A stretch of 64,000 nt of DNA, from assembly GCF_037102585.1 (NCBI RefSeq), contig NW_027043838.1, positions 1,488,001-1,552,000 on the forward strand. Reading direction: 5' to 3'. Under the pieces are notes generated by a model. That model was given only the letters and a program-made list of their open reading frames with translations. It did no database searches and had not been told where the DNA came from. Below, piece by piece: positions 20,016 to 30,153 of this stretch; position 1 is the stretch's first letter; each line of letters opens with the position of its first letter. This DNA comes from Saccharomycopsis crataegensis. Taxonomy: Eukaryota; Ascomycota; Saccharomycetes; Ascoideales; Saccharomycopsidaceae. The translations under genes were made by a program, and so were the position numbers.

Positions 20016-20291
20016 GGTAACCTTAGTAAGTTGTAAATCAAAATTTAGTGTGAGAAACAACAGCCAGGGTGCTGTGCGGGTCTCTTATCACTTTTTTTTT
20101 TTCCTGTCTAAGTTGAAGGTCCAAGATCGTGAAGCATGATCTTACACGTGCTTTTTTGTTTTTTTTTTGTTTTTTTGTTTTTTTCCTCTTGCAGATTTTT
20201 ATTGCACGTTGTGGATGGAGGAGAGTCCTACGGTGATCGTACTAATACCATACTATATTCCTATCATATCAATAACCACTTGGATAATAAA

Positions 20292-21067
20292 ATGCCTCCA
20301 AAACCTCCAGGACCTACTACTAAAGGAAGATTTTTCGCTGCCTTAATCGGGTTGATTGGTGGTACATCTTTGGGTGTATACTGTCTTTCCGATTACCAAC
20401 TTGTATGTATTGACTTACTACCAATGTTTTGCCTCATGACTCGTAATTTGGATAATATCTATTTGGATAGATTGAAAAATTTCTAATAAATTGATATTTA
20501 TGTGAAGTTTCTCCAAATGAGATCTCTTTTTCTCTTCTCCTCCTTCTTCTTCTCCTCCTCCTCCTCCTTCTCGTTATGTTGATCTGGTTTTTTGGCAGCT
20601 AACTTCTAATTTCAATGAATTGTGATCTTTGTTTTTTTTTTTTTTTTTTTTTTTTTTGTGAAATCAAAGGCATTTTATAATTAATTGACAGATTATTCTT
20701 GTACTAACAATATAATCAGGTTAAGAGACTTCCTCCTTTAGAAGTTGAACTAAATGAAGATGGTACCCCAAAAGCCTTGCCATTCCGCATCACTCTAAAG
20801 CCAACCGCTCCTCTTGAACTTAAACCAGAAGTCAAAGAACGTAGAAGGTTAGAAGAACAGAAATATTTGGCTAAATTACGACTCGAAGAAGAGGCTAAGC
20901 AGAAAGAATTAGCCGATTTACAGCGAAAAAGAGAAGAGGCTGCAAAATATATTGAAAATAAAGAGAAACTGGAACAGGAAGATGAGAAAATCGTTGAACA
21001 AATCAATTTGAAAATTTCCCAGGAAATGGAACAAAATGCTGGGAAGAAATGGTGGCAATTTTGGTAA
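20292..21067 (+). CDS. Unrecognised small membrane/coiled-coil protein, two exons
   Basis: Exons 20292-20402 and 20720-21067 give 152 residues. Exon 1 encodes MPPKPPGPTTKGRFF followed by a Gly-rich hydrophobic helix (AALIGLIGGTSLGVYCL). Exon 2 begins VKRLPPLEVELNEDG and continues as a highly charged helix of Lys/Glu/Arg (about residues 75-140) with coiled-coil character, ending KKWWQFW. The donor is GTATGT, the branch TACTAAC (20702-20708) and the acceptor TCAG; phase is zero. A basic start, one membrane helix and a charged coil suggest a mitochondrial inner-membrane assembly factor, perhaps Cbp4-like in layout, but this is a guess. Without splicing the frame ends at 20486. Confidence 0.7.
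20403..20719 (+). other. Intron of the small coiled-coil protein gene
   Basis: GTATGT donor at 20403-20408, branch TACTAAC at 20702-20708, TCAG acceptor ending at 20719; 317 nt. It contains a CTT/CTC-rich stretch (about 20531-20573) and a T-run at about 20632-20657. Confidence 0.8.
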
Positions 21068-21909
21068 ATGGGGTTTTTTAGAAGGAAACATAATGTTGTT
21101 TTTTTTTATCCTACTTTGTAAATAAAATGTTTTAGTGATAATGTACAATAACGAGATATGCTTTTGGAGCGATGTTGTATCAGAGGTTTTTGAAACAAAG
21201 AAAGATGTGTAATTGATAATTGAGTAATTTGAAATGAGAGTAACTGGTCAACGAACATATTGTAATTTACTTTACAAAATACGAATCAAGAATTAATAGA
21301 TAAGACCAACTTTGTAGGTATAGACATAATAAAAATATTGACAATGAGGATAATTCTATAAATGAAAAGAATATTAAAAATTTGAAGATAATAACTGAAA
21401 ATTGAATTAGTGATGAAAAAAAAAAGCCTGGCATTGACTACTACTCTCCCGAACTATCCAACTTAGTGTGCTCACAGTATATAGTAAAAGATTAGCTCCA
21501 TCCTTTCCTTATGATCTGTTTCTTTCAGAAGATTTTTGCTCTCAATTTTCATTGTTCTTTTCTGATACCCAATGTTATCATTTATGACAATGACTAGCTA
21601 TGAATAAATAAATGATACCATCAAAAGAAAAATATACATTGACAACTTGAGTACTGATAACATAATATCACTCATGATTCGTATCTCGGCATCCATGTTT
21701 CACTTAAATTCAATACTAATATACGAGAATAGTCCATCTACTGTATTCCTATATATTACATTGCTCAAAACAAGTGTCATATTCGCATTTTGGTGATCGC
21801 TAATCGCTCACATATCATTAAATAGCAGTTTTTTTTTGTTTTGTTTTTTTTTGTTTTTTCAGTGATCTATTTTGATCTTCCCTACTATCATCTTCCTGAT
21901 CCACAACGT
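21068..21909. other. Convergent intergenic region
   Basis: 842 AT-rich bases between two gene 3' ends. T-rich tracts occur at both edges (about 21096-21108 and 21830-21860). No frame, RNA gene or repeat of note was seen. Confidence 0.45.
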
Positions 21910-22593
21910 TCACAAACCCTTTGCAATTTCATTCAAAACACCAACAATCATGCTACTTTCCTCAGTACTCTTGCTGCCTTTCTTACCACCGCCACCAATC
22001 CTTCCCCATCCTGATTCCTGTGCCTTGTAAACCCTTACCACTTCGCTGTTTTTACGATCTTTTGCAAGGGTAGCATATTTCGAAAATTGAGATTGCAAGT
22101 ACTTGGATACTTCTTCCGAATTGAAATTGTTAAGGTGTGCCTCATCAGCGGCGATAGGCTTCCCTTGGGAAGGAGGTGCACTAGGTTTGTTTGCAGGGAT
22201 TTTTGGAGATGAAGAAGAAGCAGAGGTAGGAGGTAAAGGATTTGTAGCTGTTGCAATTGTTGCCGTTGTCGATGATGATGATGATAATGATGAGGATGTT
22301 TGTTTTTTTGAGGCACCAGATGACCATGGATTCAGAGAAGCTGGGCCACCTCTAACAACTGCCGCCCATCCGCCACGAGCAGCTGATGGTTTAGAAACTG
22401 GGGTATGTACAGGGTTGGAAGAGCCCGCACTAGTTGTTGTTTTTTCTTTAGTGTTTGATGGTGAAGGAGCTGTTGTCTTTTTAGTGGTACCAGGTTCTGG
22501 GGATGTAGTGGTTGGTCTTGATCTCGAGTTTTGGTTTTGGTGGTAAGGCTTCTTGAGAGATCTGGTTTGGGTTTGAGTTTTTGAGTTAGACAT
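21910..22593 (-). CDS. Uncharacterised Ser/Thr/Pro-rich basic protein
   Basis: A 227-residue protein. The first 165 residues are low-complexity, rich in Ser, Thr, Pro and Lys, interrupted by a Gly/Trp block (ARGGWAAVVRGG) and SLNPWSSG. The C-terminal 60 residues look folded: FNSEEVSKYLQSQFSKYATLAK, then VVRVYKAQESGWGRIGGGGKKG, ending with a short helix (MIVGVLNEIAKGL). There is no signal peptide or membrane segment. Conserved short motifs in a disordered chain suggest an RNA- or complex-binding adaptor, but I do not recognise the family. It lies head-on to the small coiled-coil gene. Confidence 0.65.
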   Translation of the reverse strand: MSNSKTQTQTRSLKKPYHQNQNSRSRPTTTSPEPGTTKKTTAPSPSNTKEKTTTSAGSSNPVHTPVSKPSAARGGWAAVVRGGPASLNPWSSGASKKQTSSSLSSSSSTTATIATATNPLPPTSASSSSPKIPANKPSAPPSQGKPIAADEAHLNNFNSEEVSKYLQSQFSKYATLAKDRKNSEVVRVYKAQESGWGRIGGGGKKGSKSTEESSMIVGVLNEIAKGL

Positions 22594-23337
22594 GATTGGA
22601 AGTATTTATCTTTTTTTTTTTGAATGAGTTTTCTATTTCTGTTATAGTGTTTTTTGTTATGATTTGAATAGAAAAATAATCAATCAAGCTTTCTATTTTT
22701 CAAGCGGATTTCTTTTCTTAGTGTAACTCTAGCAAGGACGGTGAGATCGAAAATACAAGCCAGGCAACAATTGGTGGAATTTATATATATAGGTATATAT
22801 ATATATATAGGTATATTCAATATGGCAGGCGTCTGGGCGATGTATTTATCCAAAAAAAAAATAAGGAACAACGTTGATGATTGGGTTCGCCAATTGATTT
22901 CCTTGTGCCAAAACCGATATTTTTTTTTCCCTTCCTCATTCGCACGCCTGCACGTGATCGTGTAGTAGCTTTGGGGTTGGTTAGGCGGCGCGTGTCCTCA
23001 TGATAATTTCAACCACAGACAGACAGATAGCGATGCGTTGGCACTTTTTGACTATCAATCATGATAATAAGTGGTAGAATAATGGATTCTCATAGAATAA
23101 TGTGGATATGCGTCACAATCCGGCACTATCCTACAGTGAAAAGATATGAGAAAATAACTCAAGGTATTAAGAAATGTATAATAAGAACTAAAAAAATGAA
23201 ACTAAAGGCATGATATCAAACCAATAATAATGTTATTATAGAATTAACAGTAAGAGGAAAAAAGAATAGATTAGACACAGAAAAGGGTATTGGCTAATCT
23301 GTTGACAATAGATATTAAAAGACCCAGTACCAGTACC
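22594..23337. other. Promoter of the Ser/Thr/Pro-rich gene and PSA1 3' flank
   Basis: Contains TATA-like repeats at about 22782-22817, a T-run at 22918 and CACGTG at 22951-22956, with GC-rich sequence around 22984. No coding frame is supported. Confidence 0.45.
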
Positions 23338-24432
23338 TCACATAATAATAGCTTCATGTTCAACATTAGCAGAAATAGTTTTGTGAGGCAAGACCTTACC
23401 ACCGTTGACGTAGATTTCGTCCTTGACCTTGACGTCATCACCCAAAACAGTGCAACCTTCAAGACGAGCCCACTTACCAACTTCGGAGTTCCAGCCGACA
23501 ATGGTGCTCTTGACCCAGGCGTGGTCCTTGACAATAGAGTTAGCAAGGATGACAGAACGTTGGATTCTGACACCATCACCAACGACGACGTTTGGACCGA
23601 TGGTGACGTTTGGACCAATCTTACAACCCTTACCAATCTTGGCGGTTGGGTCGATCATGACGTTACCACCTTGAACGAATTCTTCTTCTGGGGAAGTCAA
23701 CAACTTGGAGCCCTTCTTGGTCAAAGAGGTAAGGTACAAGCAGGTACCGGAAAGGAAATCCTTTGGTTGACCAACGTCCATCCAGAAACCTTCGAGGTCA
23801 AAGGAGTATAATTGGGATTTTTCAACCAATTGTGGGAAGATTTCCTTTTCAATAGAGGTTGGCTTCAAATCAATCATGTCGATCACTTCTGGGTTCATAA
23901 TGTAAAGACCAGCATTAATTCTGTTACCGACAAACTCGACTGGCTTTTCAACGAAACGGTCAATCAAGTTTGGAGTGTTTCTGTCATGAACGATAACACC
24001 GTATTTGGAAGGTTCATCAACCTTGGTAGCAACGATGGTACCCATACCACCGTGGGATTCGTGGAACTTGATGAGGTCGTGGAATGGGTAGTCACAAATG
24101 ACGTCGGAGTTCAAGACAAAGAAAGGAGACTTGTCCTTGCACAAAATTTCTTGGGCCAACTTCAATGGACCAGCAGTACCCAAAGGTTCGGTTTCGACAG
24201 AGAAGGTGATCTTGACACCGTATTCTTTTTCGTATTTTTGAAGGGTGGAGACCATGACTTCTGGTCTGTAGTTAACGGCGAGGACGATATCGGTGACACC
24301 AGCGTTAGCAAGAGCCTCGATTTGATGGAGGATCATTGGACGGTTACCGAATTCGACCAAAGGCTTTGGGACAGTAAGGGTAAGAGGTCTAAGACGAGTA
24401 CCGTAACCACCGACAAGAATCAAACCTTTCAT
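23338..24432 (-). CDS. PSA1: GDP-mannose pyrophosphorylase (mannose-1-phosphate guanyltransferase)
   Basis: A 364-residue enzyme making GDP-mannose from GTP and mannose-1-phosphate, the mannosyl donor for glycoproteins, GPI anchors and wall mannan. The N-terminal nucleotidyltransferase shows [21 protein letters not shown] with the catalytic GxGTRLxPLT loop, followed by [14 protein letters not shown] and [19 protein letters not shown]. The C-terminal half is a left-handed beta-helix of hexapeptide repeats ([19 protein letters not shown]). The ending NVEHEAIIM is highly conserved in fungi. Codon bias is strong. The first ATG at 24432 starts the family's usual MKGLILVGG. Confidence 0.97.
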   Translation of the reverse strand: MKGLILVGGYGTRLRPLTLTVPKPLVEFGNRPMILHQIEALANAGVTDIVLAVNYRPEVMVSTLQKYEKEYGVKITFSVETEPLGTAGPLKLAQEILCKDKSPFFVLNSDVICDYPFHDLIKFHESHGGMGTIVATKVDEPSKYGVIVHDRNTPNLIDRFVEKPVEFVGNRINAGLYIMNPEVIDMIDLKPTSIEKEIFPQLVEKSQLYSFDLEGFWMDVGQPKDFLSGTCLYLTSLTKKGSKLLTSPEEEFVQGGNVMIDPTAKIGKGCKIGPNVTIGPNVVVGDGVRIQRSVILANSIVKDHAWVKSTIVGWNSEVGKWARLEGCTVLGDDVKVKDEIYVNGGKVLPHKTISANVEHEAIIM

Positions 24433-25437
24433 TTTGTGGGTATTATTATATTATTATTGTTGTTAGAGTTGTTGTTGTTGTTGTGGGGAAGGTATATACT
24501 ATGGGAGAGATATAGTATAATACGAGCAGTGAGCAGGGTGAAAGAGCGTAGGTGTACACACGGTCAAAGAAGTAAAAAGAGAGTATGGAAAGAAATACTG
24601 GAAAATAAAAAAAAAAACCAATATTTATATATAATTTGGAAGCGGGCATTTTTTTTTTCCAGCGAACACGCTTTTTCCATCCATCACCCATCCATCGGCG
24701 ATGTCGTGGCTTTATCAGGGGGTGTGCTGGGCACGTGGTGTGGACACCGACAGGGTTACCGGCCACCATCTCTATTGTGCAGGCCACAACATATTATTAA
24801 TATTACTGTTGTGTGATATATATATAATATATATAATATATCTAGAATGATCATGCTAGCACATAAAAATTCAATGTCCATGTGGCTGGATGGATATATG
24901 GGAACGAGCGAGCGAGCGAGCGACCCAGAGAGAAGAAGAAAACCAAAAAAAAAAAAAACATGTGAGGTCATAATTCTCAGATGTTGAAAAATTCCAGCGA
25001 TCGAACAACAAACAATAAATAATAAATAAACAATCTTGCCCCTGTGATATTTATAGCAGTGACAATGCAATTACGGGAAACCCTGCCAAAAATAGCAGCA
25101 ATAGCTACGATATCTGACCACACCCAAATAACTGATATTCTTATAAATTACCTGCTGAAGGACTGACTCTCTACTGTGTAACATTAGTTAACTTATTATT
25201 ATTATTATTATCATTATCACTATTAGTATCCACTTTTACCGTTATCGTTTTTTGTTGTTTTTTTTTTTCTGTCTTGAAGTTTTTTGGGAGCTTCCTTGTC
25301 CATGTAGCAATTTATTCGCTTTCAACGTCCGTAAATTAGCCCAAATCTGCCAATTAAACTTTCTCCGGGTGCCTTGCACAATGTTCCCCTTCCGTTTTAG
25401 GAAAGCCAATTCCCATAAACTGTTCCTGCCAACTCAC

Positions 25438-25480
25438 CCACCCAAAATAATGGGTGGCCAGGCCAGGCCAGGAAAGGCCA
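25438..25480. repeat. CCACCC/GGGTGG inverted repeat followed by GGCCA repeats
   Basis: CCACCC (25438-25443) and GGGTGG (25452-25457) flank an 8-base AT spacer. GGCCA then occurs three times in tandem (25456-25470) and once more at 25476-25480. The GC content stands out in AT-rich surroundings. Confidence 0.7.
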
Positions 25481-25980
25481 ATAAATCTACAGATTGACAA
25501 GCTTCTCTGTTGATATTGATGACATCTGGTTGAATGATTAATGAATGGTTTATTTCCCAAATATTTGAGTATATGTATATATACTACATAATACTATTTA
25601 TTCAGATGAAAAAAAAAAAATTAGAGGTATTTTTTTAGCCTGTTATCGCTAATATTTTGACTAGGTATATTCACAACCTCTTCATCTTCATCTTGTAGGA
25701 CTCCAAAAATGAATTAAATTTACAAAAATTTACAAAAATTGGACAGCCATGTTTAAAAAAAAAAAAAAAAAAAGATAAGAAGCTGAAAGAAAATAAGCGG
25801 CTGGGAATGTAGCAAAACATATTCAGACTAATAAAACCTGTAATACCACCAGATACAATTAAACTTAAAAACAGTAAAACTAAAATTCAGATACAATTTC
25901 ATGAGAAATAACAACACAAAACAACTCTTTCTAACTAGCACTGCTCATCATAGACTAATTTCATTAATGCAATCAAATAA

Positions 25981-26040
25981 AAAAAAAGGAAAAGGAAAAG
26001 AAAAAGAAAAAAAAAAAAGGAAAAGGAAAAGAAAAAGAAA
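25981..26040. repeat. Perfect 2 x 30-bp A/G-rich tandem duplication
   Basis: Bases 25981-26010 and 26011-26040 are identical A/G-only units (A-runs with GG and G interruptions). They lie just beyond the CEX1 stop on the minus strand. Confidence 0.95.
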
Positions 26041-26066
26041 AAAAAAAGAGCTATATTATAAAGTCA

Positions 26067-28523
26067 TCACCAACCATTACCCCATCCATCATCTTCATCC
26101 ATATCAACCCTCAAGTTCAATTTATTACCCCCACCAACACCATTACCTAACTTTAAACCACTCTTTTTCGCACCAGTAGTAGGTTTCCTTTGAATAGAGT
26201 TGCTGGAAATTTTTCTTGATGAGGTAGTAGTTTTTGTCCCAATACTGGATGCTTTTGAATTGGAACTAGTCAGTTTCTTCATACTAAGATTCGCCAACCT
26301 ATCATTCGCCACTTCAACCTCATTAGAATCATTCTCCATTCCAAATCCCCATCCATCATCTGCTCCATCGCCATTTTCTTCATCCAAGTCAAAATCTTCA
26401 TGAGTACCCCATCCACTCGATGTTTTAGCAACAGTTGACAACTTTCTTGTAGCAGGTTTCGATGAATAGCTATTAACAAATGATGAACTAGAGTTATTTT
26501 CATTGCTCATCCCGAAATTATTGGTTGGTTGTGGAGTTGATGCCCTTGAATCAGTTGGTGTCAAAGTCATGTCAGTTTCCAATTGCCCTCCGACACCACT
26601 CATTTTGGAAATCGCTCCCATCGCTAAATTATATCCGAAACCTGACAAACTACCAGTAATTCCCGGGCCAGCAGCTTCAGCAGCAGCAGCAGCAGCTGTT
26701 TCCGTGCCAAAAGAATCGGTAGAGCTAGAACCAAAGTTAGAACTTCCGCCATTTGGCCTTGATGAGCCACTGGAAGATATCATGAACCCTTCTTCATTCA
26801 TCGGGTGGCCAAACTCATCCACATCATCTTTACTTGGTAATCTATCAGCTTCTTCATTGATTTTCTCCATATAATTTTCAAACACTTCTCTTGCCAATTT
26901 TCGAACCGTTCCACTACTATCCAATAGACATGGAGCAATCGACGACAATACTCTAGAACAACAGATTTCCGGAGTGAAAATTTCAATGTTTTGCCCAAAC
27001 GACATAATCGCTGCTTTTCTTGCCGGTGGAAATTTATCCTTTATTGCCTTGTTGTAAGCAGTTATTAATACCCCAGCACGCGCCAGAGAATTCAAATGCT
27101 GGGCCAATTTACATAGACACACCACCACATTGGTTCTAATGATCTCAGATTCATCATTTTGCAATTTCGCCAAATATCTCAACAACTCATTACTCAATTG
27201 ACGATCAGTAAGTTTTGAAGCAATCGGTAGCACTGCTTTAAGAGTTTCCTCACGAATGGTAATATTGGTATCTGAAAATCCGGTGAGTAAAGGTCCAAAG
27301 ATCTTATCACTAATTTCTGATTTTGAGAGTCGAGGGGCAAATTGTGGAAGAGATGTAAGAAGCGTAACACGGATAGTTCTATCAGGTAGGCTAAATGCTT
27401 GGATAATTATTGGAGCCACGATTTTCGAGAAAACTGTGTCTTTAAGTTTCTCACTAAATGAAAGAATGTAATAAAGACAAGTGGCAGAATGATTCATATC
27501 TTGTGGTTGTTGGTTAGACAAAGATATCGAAAATAAGTTAGCTAATTCTGGAATGATTTTGTATTCCAAGAACCCTGGTGGGGCAACAGGTTTCAACTGT
27601 TCCAAAGATTTCATAAATTCAAGCTTTTCATAGTTCAGCTTCAAACTCAACTCTGCCAAATCTCTATAACATCTAATCAAACCGGAATTAAAAATTTGCG
27701 ATTTTTCACCTTGGACTAAAAACTGTTCCGTGGAAATTCTCGCAGTTGGGGAATTCTGCATCAATTTCTTGTATGCTGGTTGTAAAAATTTCGGAAGCTT
27801 GCTGACTTTCAAAAAATCGCTGCTTGAATTAATCGACCTAGTATCCGATACCTTATTGAACAAACACCATATCAATCCACCAAGTTTATATGAGTCAAGT
27901 TTGTAAGGATGGCTCTTAACGCTATCCACTCCTTTCGTGGAAACTTCTGGGGGCACAATGTTTTGGAAAATTGGCGACGCAGCACTAAGTCGGTATAAAG
28001 GTTGATCAGGATCAGATTTTGTACTGGTCATCAATTCAAATCCTCCAAGTCTCCATTCTCCTGACTCGGTCACGTAAACATTTGATATGTCCAATCCTCC
28101 GTGGATGGCGCTTCCTTCAACGTTCAAATATTTCAAAGTTTGGGCAATCACATACACCCCCAACATCACCGCATCGTCACTGAGTTGGTCGTTTTGGTCT
28201 AAGTATACTGGTAATGGTACCACCGGTTCACAAAAAATATGAAGCATGGAATCAGTTTCCAGAGTATCGTAGACCTTTAACACTCCTGGTATTCTTGTTC
28301 CTTTTAGTTTCTTGATAGCATTTCTGGCAAGCGCCACATAGTACTTCTTGGAAGGGTCACGAAGATCAAATTCAAAAACCGTACAGGTATTGGTCAGATC
28401 GCTTTTTGAGGTACCTTGGTATAAAGACCAAATTGAATTTGGTGATTCAATCGGTTCACCTATTGTGAAGGGTAAATTGTAACCCGAAGTGAAGGACCCC
28501 AAAGTCTTCGTAAGGAAATTCAT
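26067..28523 (-). CDS. CEX1: SCY1-like pseudokinase Cex1 (tRNA export factor)
   Basis: From the ATG at 28523 the protein has 818 residues; the frame further upstream has only a TTG start and is not counted. The N-terminus MNFLTKTLGSFTSGYNLPFTIGEPIE is followed by a degenerate kinase domain in which HGGLDISNVYV replaces the catalytic HRD loop and LGGFEL replaces DFG. HEAT-type repeats follow at about residues 330-590. The tail is low-complexity, with an Ala run and WGxx motifs (DDGWGFGME, ending EDDGWGNGW) typical of Scy1/Cex1 proteins. S. cerevisiae Cex1 collects tRNA at the cytoplasmic face of the nuclear pore. Cex1 rather than the Golgi paralogue Scy1 fits by length. Confidence 0.82.
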   Translation of the reverse strand: MNFLTKTLGSFTSGYNLPFTIGEPIESPNSIWSLYQGTSKSDLTNTCTVFEFDLRDPSKKYYVALARNAIKKLKGTRIPGVLKVYDTLETDSMLHIFCEPVVPLPVYLDQNDQLSDDAVMLGVYVIAQTLKYLNVEGSAIHGGLDISNVYVTESGEWRLGGFELMTSTKSDPDQPLYRLSAASPIFQNIVPPEVSTKGVDSVKSHPYKLDSYKLGGLIWCLFNKVSDTRSINSSSDFLKVSKLPKFLQPAYKKLMQNSPTARISTEQFLVQGEKSQIFNSGLIRCYRDLAELSLKLNYEKLEFMKSLEQLKPVAPPGFLEYKIIPELANLFSISLSNQQPQDMNHSATCLYYILSFSEKLKDTVFSKIVAPIIIQAFSLPDRTIRVTLLTSLPQFAPRLSKSEISDKIFGPLLTGFSDTNITIREETLKAVLPIASKLTDRQLSNELLRYLAKLQNDESEIIRTNVVVCLCKLAQHLNSLARAGVLITAYNKAIKDKFPPARKAAIMSFGQNIEIFTPEICCSRVLSSIAPCLLDSSGTVRKLAREVFENYMEKINEEADRLPSKDDVDEFGHPMNEEGFMISSSGSSRPNGGSSNFGSSSTDSFGTETAAAAAAEAAGPGITGSLSGFGYNLAMGAISKMSGVGGQLETDMTLTPTDSRASTPQPTNNFGMSNENNSSSSFVNSYSSKPATRKLSTVAKTSSGWGTHEDFDLDEENGDGADDGWGFGMENDSNEVEVANDRLANLSMKKLTSSNSKASSIGTKTTTSSRKISSNSIQRKPTTGAKKSGLKLGNGVGGGNKLNLRVDMDEDDGWGNGW

Positions 28524-29121
28524 TGTATTGATTCTGTCCTTAGAAGTATCAATACTGAAAACAGTAAATTTACACCCAGTAAATTTCTTTCCTTTTCCAA
28601 TCAAAAAAGAAACCTCCCCGTCTATCAGTAGTGATGATTTTGATCTTGGTGAATTGTCAGTTTCACAAATTTCCGTAAGTCTGGCCAAGGGCTCGTAACA
28701 TCAGACGTTTCTCAAAAAAAGAAATCCTTCTAGAAATGGTTTCTCTAATAACGGACACCGTTTGATAGGCAAAAAGAGTTAGGTGTATAAAATAGTTACA
28801 AAAAGAAATATTTTTATCAAGTTTCAAGAAACTACTTATTAAAATCTTGTTCGTGTTATTATTGGTCATGGAAGGATACAGTCGCCACAACCAAAGCGGA
28901 ATAATCAATGACTGACCTTGATCCTTCCTTTAATCTCAAGGTTTCACCATAAAATTATATACACTGTCTATTTTTAATTATCTAGAGTATTTATATGATC
29001 ACCTGTAGTGTAACCACCACTATTTTTTTCTTTTCTGTACTCCTTTTTTTTGACTGATACCTAATAATATGTTGCAATTATTTTTTCTCAAAGTTGCAAT
29101 TTACTTGATTTGCTATTCGGA
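28524..29121. other. CEX1 promoter and RBK1 3' flank
   Basis: An open frame continues upstream of the CEX1 ATG to about 28688 but starts only with TTG. The rest is AT-rich. No motif of note was seen. Confidence 0.4.
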
Positions 29122-30153
29122 TCATTGAAGATGTTGGGTGACATTCTCATAGCTTGGTATACTATCCCCGGCACCCTTCTTTTGGATAGCCAAAGCACTT
29201 GCAACTGTCGCGAATTTGATGGCGTCCCCATAAGCTTCTCTATTTAAACTCAACTGACTGACTACTGAGCCAAAGAATGTGTCTCCTGCCCCCGTTGTAT
29301 CAATGACGTTTTCTTTGGCCACGGTTCGGGATTTCAAGAACTCGACTTTTGGCGTCCCATCTCTTGTGGTTATAAAAAGAACTCCCATGGATCCTAAAGT
29401 TATGATCACAAGATTGACCCCTGAACTATTAATTTTGGGCAAAAGTTTGCGAGCCACATTTTCATAGTATTCAACTTTATCGTTTGAAGTGGTAAAGCTA
29501 TTTGGAACATCGTTTGGGATGTCCAAAGATTCCAATATTTGTTGAGATTCAATTTCATTGACAATCAATAAATCGACATTCTTGAGGTAATCCCCAGGAA
29601 CTTTCTTCATTGGAGAAGGATTGTAGGCAATTTGAATATTCGGACGATTTGTCTTTATCCAATTAATGGTTTGCACAAAGTATGGGAATTCATTTTGAAG
29701 CATTACAAATTGCTGTTTCTGTGAATCATGGGCTGGGAAATATTTATCGAAATCCGAATTGGATGGGGTAAGAAGATCATTAGCACCACCGGCAATCAAG
29801 ATCCGATTTTCCCCATCACTTTCCACTAAAATGGTGGCTACCCCAGTACGCACACCGTTTTCTACCGTCACCTCAGAAATGTCAACCGCTTCTTTTTTCA
29901 ACGAATCAAGTAATTCCGTGCCAAATGAATCATCGCCAACTTTACCAATCATCCTAACGGTATATGTGTCGTTGTTCTTGACAGTAGATGGTAATAGACG
30001 GCCAAGTGCAAGAGCCTCGTTGAACCCTTTCCCGCCAGTATGAGTTTCGAAACTATCAGCCTTAATCGTTTCCCCACCCTGTGGGACCCGCGAGGTAAAG
30101 GTGACAAGATCATAATTAAGTGATCCAATAACTGTGAGAATGGTTTTGGTCAT
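29122..30153 (-). CDS. RBK1: Ribokinase
   Basis: A 343-residue PfkB-family sugar kinase phosphorylating ribose to ribose-5-phosphate. N-terminal blocks IGSLNYDLVTF, GGETIKADSFETHTGGKGFNEA (substrate binding) and MIGKVGDDSFG are typical ribokinase. The mid-protein ILIAGGANDLLTP and the C-terminal anion hole/catalytic motif DTTGAGDTFFG (about residues 284-294, catalytic Asp in GAGD) are intact, followed by AIQKKGAGDSIPSYENV. Length matches the yeast enzyme. The ATG at 30153 directly precedes the first beta-strand (TKTILTVIGSL). It is divergent from the four-span membrane gene. Confidence 0.95.
   Translation of the reverse strand: MTKTILTVIGSLNYDLVTFTSRVPQGGETIKADSFETHTGGKGFNEALALGRLLPSTVKNNDTYTVRMIGKVGDDSFGTELLDSLKKEAVDISEVTVENGVRTGVATILVESDGENRILIAGGANDLLTPSNSDFDKYFPAHDSQKQQFVMLQNEFPYFVQTINWIKTNRPNIQIAYNPSPMKKVPGDYLKNVDLLIVNEIESQQILESLDIPNDVPNSFTTSNDKVEYYENVARKLLPKINSSGVNLVIITLGSMGVLFITTRDGTPKVEFLKSRTVAKENVIDTTGAGDTFFGSVVSQLSLNREAYGDAIKFATVASALAIQKKGAGDSIPSYENVTQHLQ

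Larger units (their letters stand above)
24433..26066. other. 1.6 kb PSA1 promoter and CEX1 3' flank
   Basis: Contains a CACGTG at 24732-24737, TA-rich tracts at about 24820-24842, a CGAG tetranucleotide repeat at 24905-24922, a GGCCA cluster with an adjoining inverted repeat at 25438-25480, and a perfect 30-bp tandem duplication at 25981-26040. No coding frame is supported. Confidence 0.45.

Noticed and set aside
28524-28688. Longer CEX1 frame upstream of the ATG at 28523
   Set aside because: It starts with TTG; the family N-terminus begins at the ATG at 28523.
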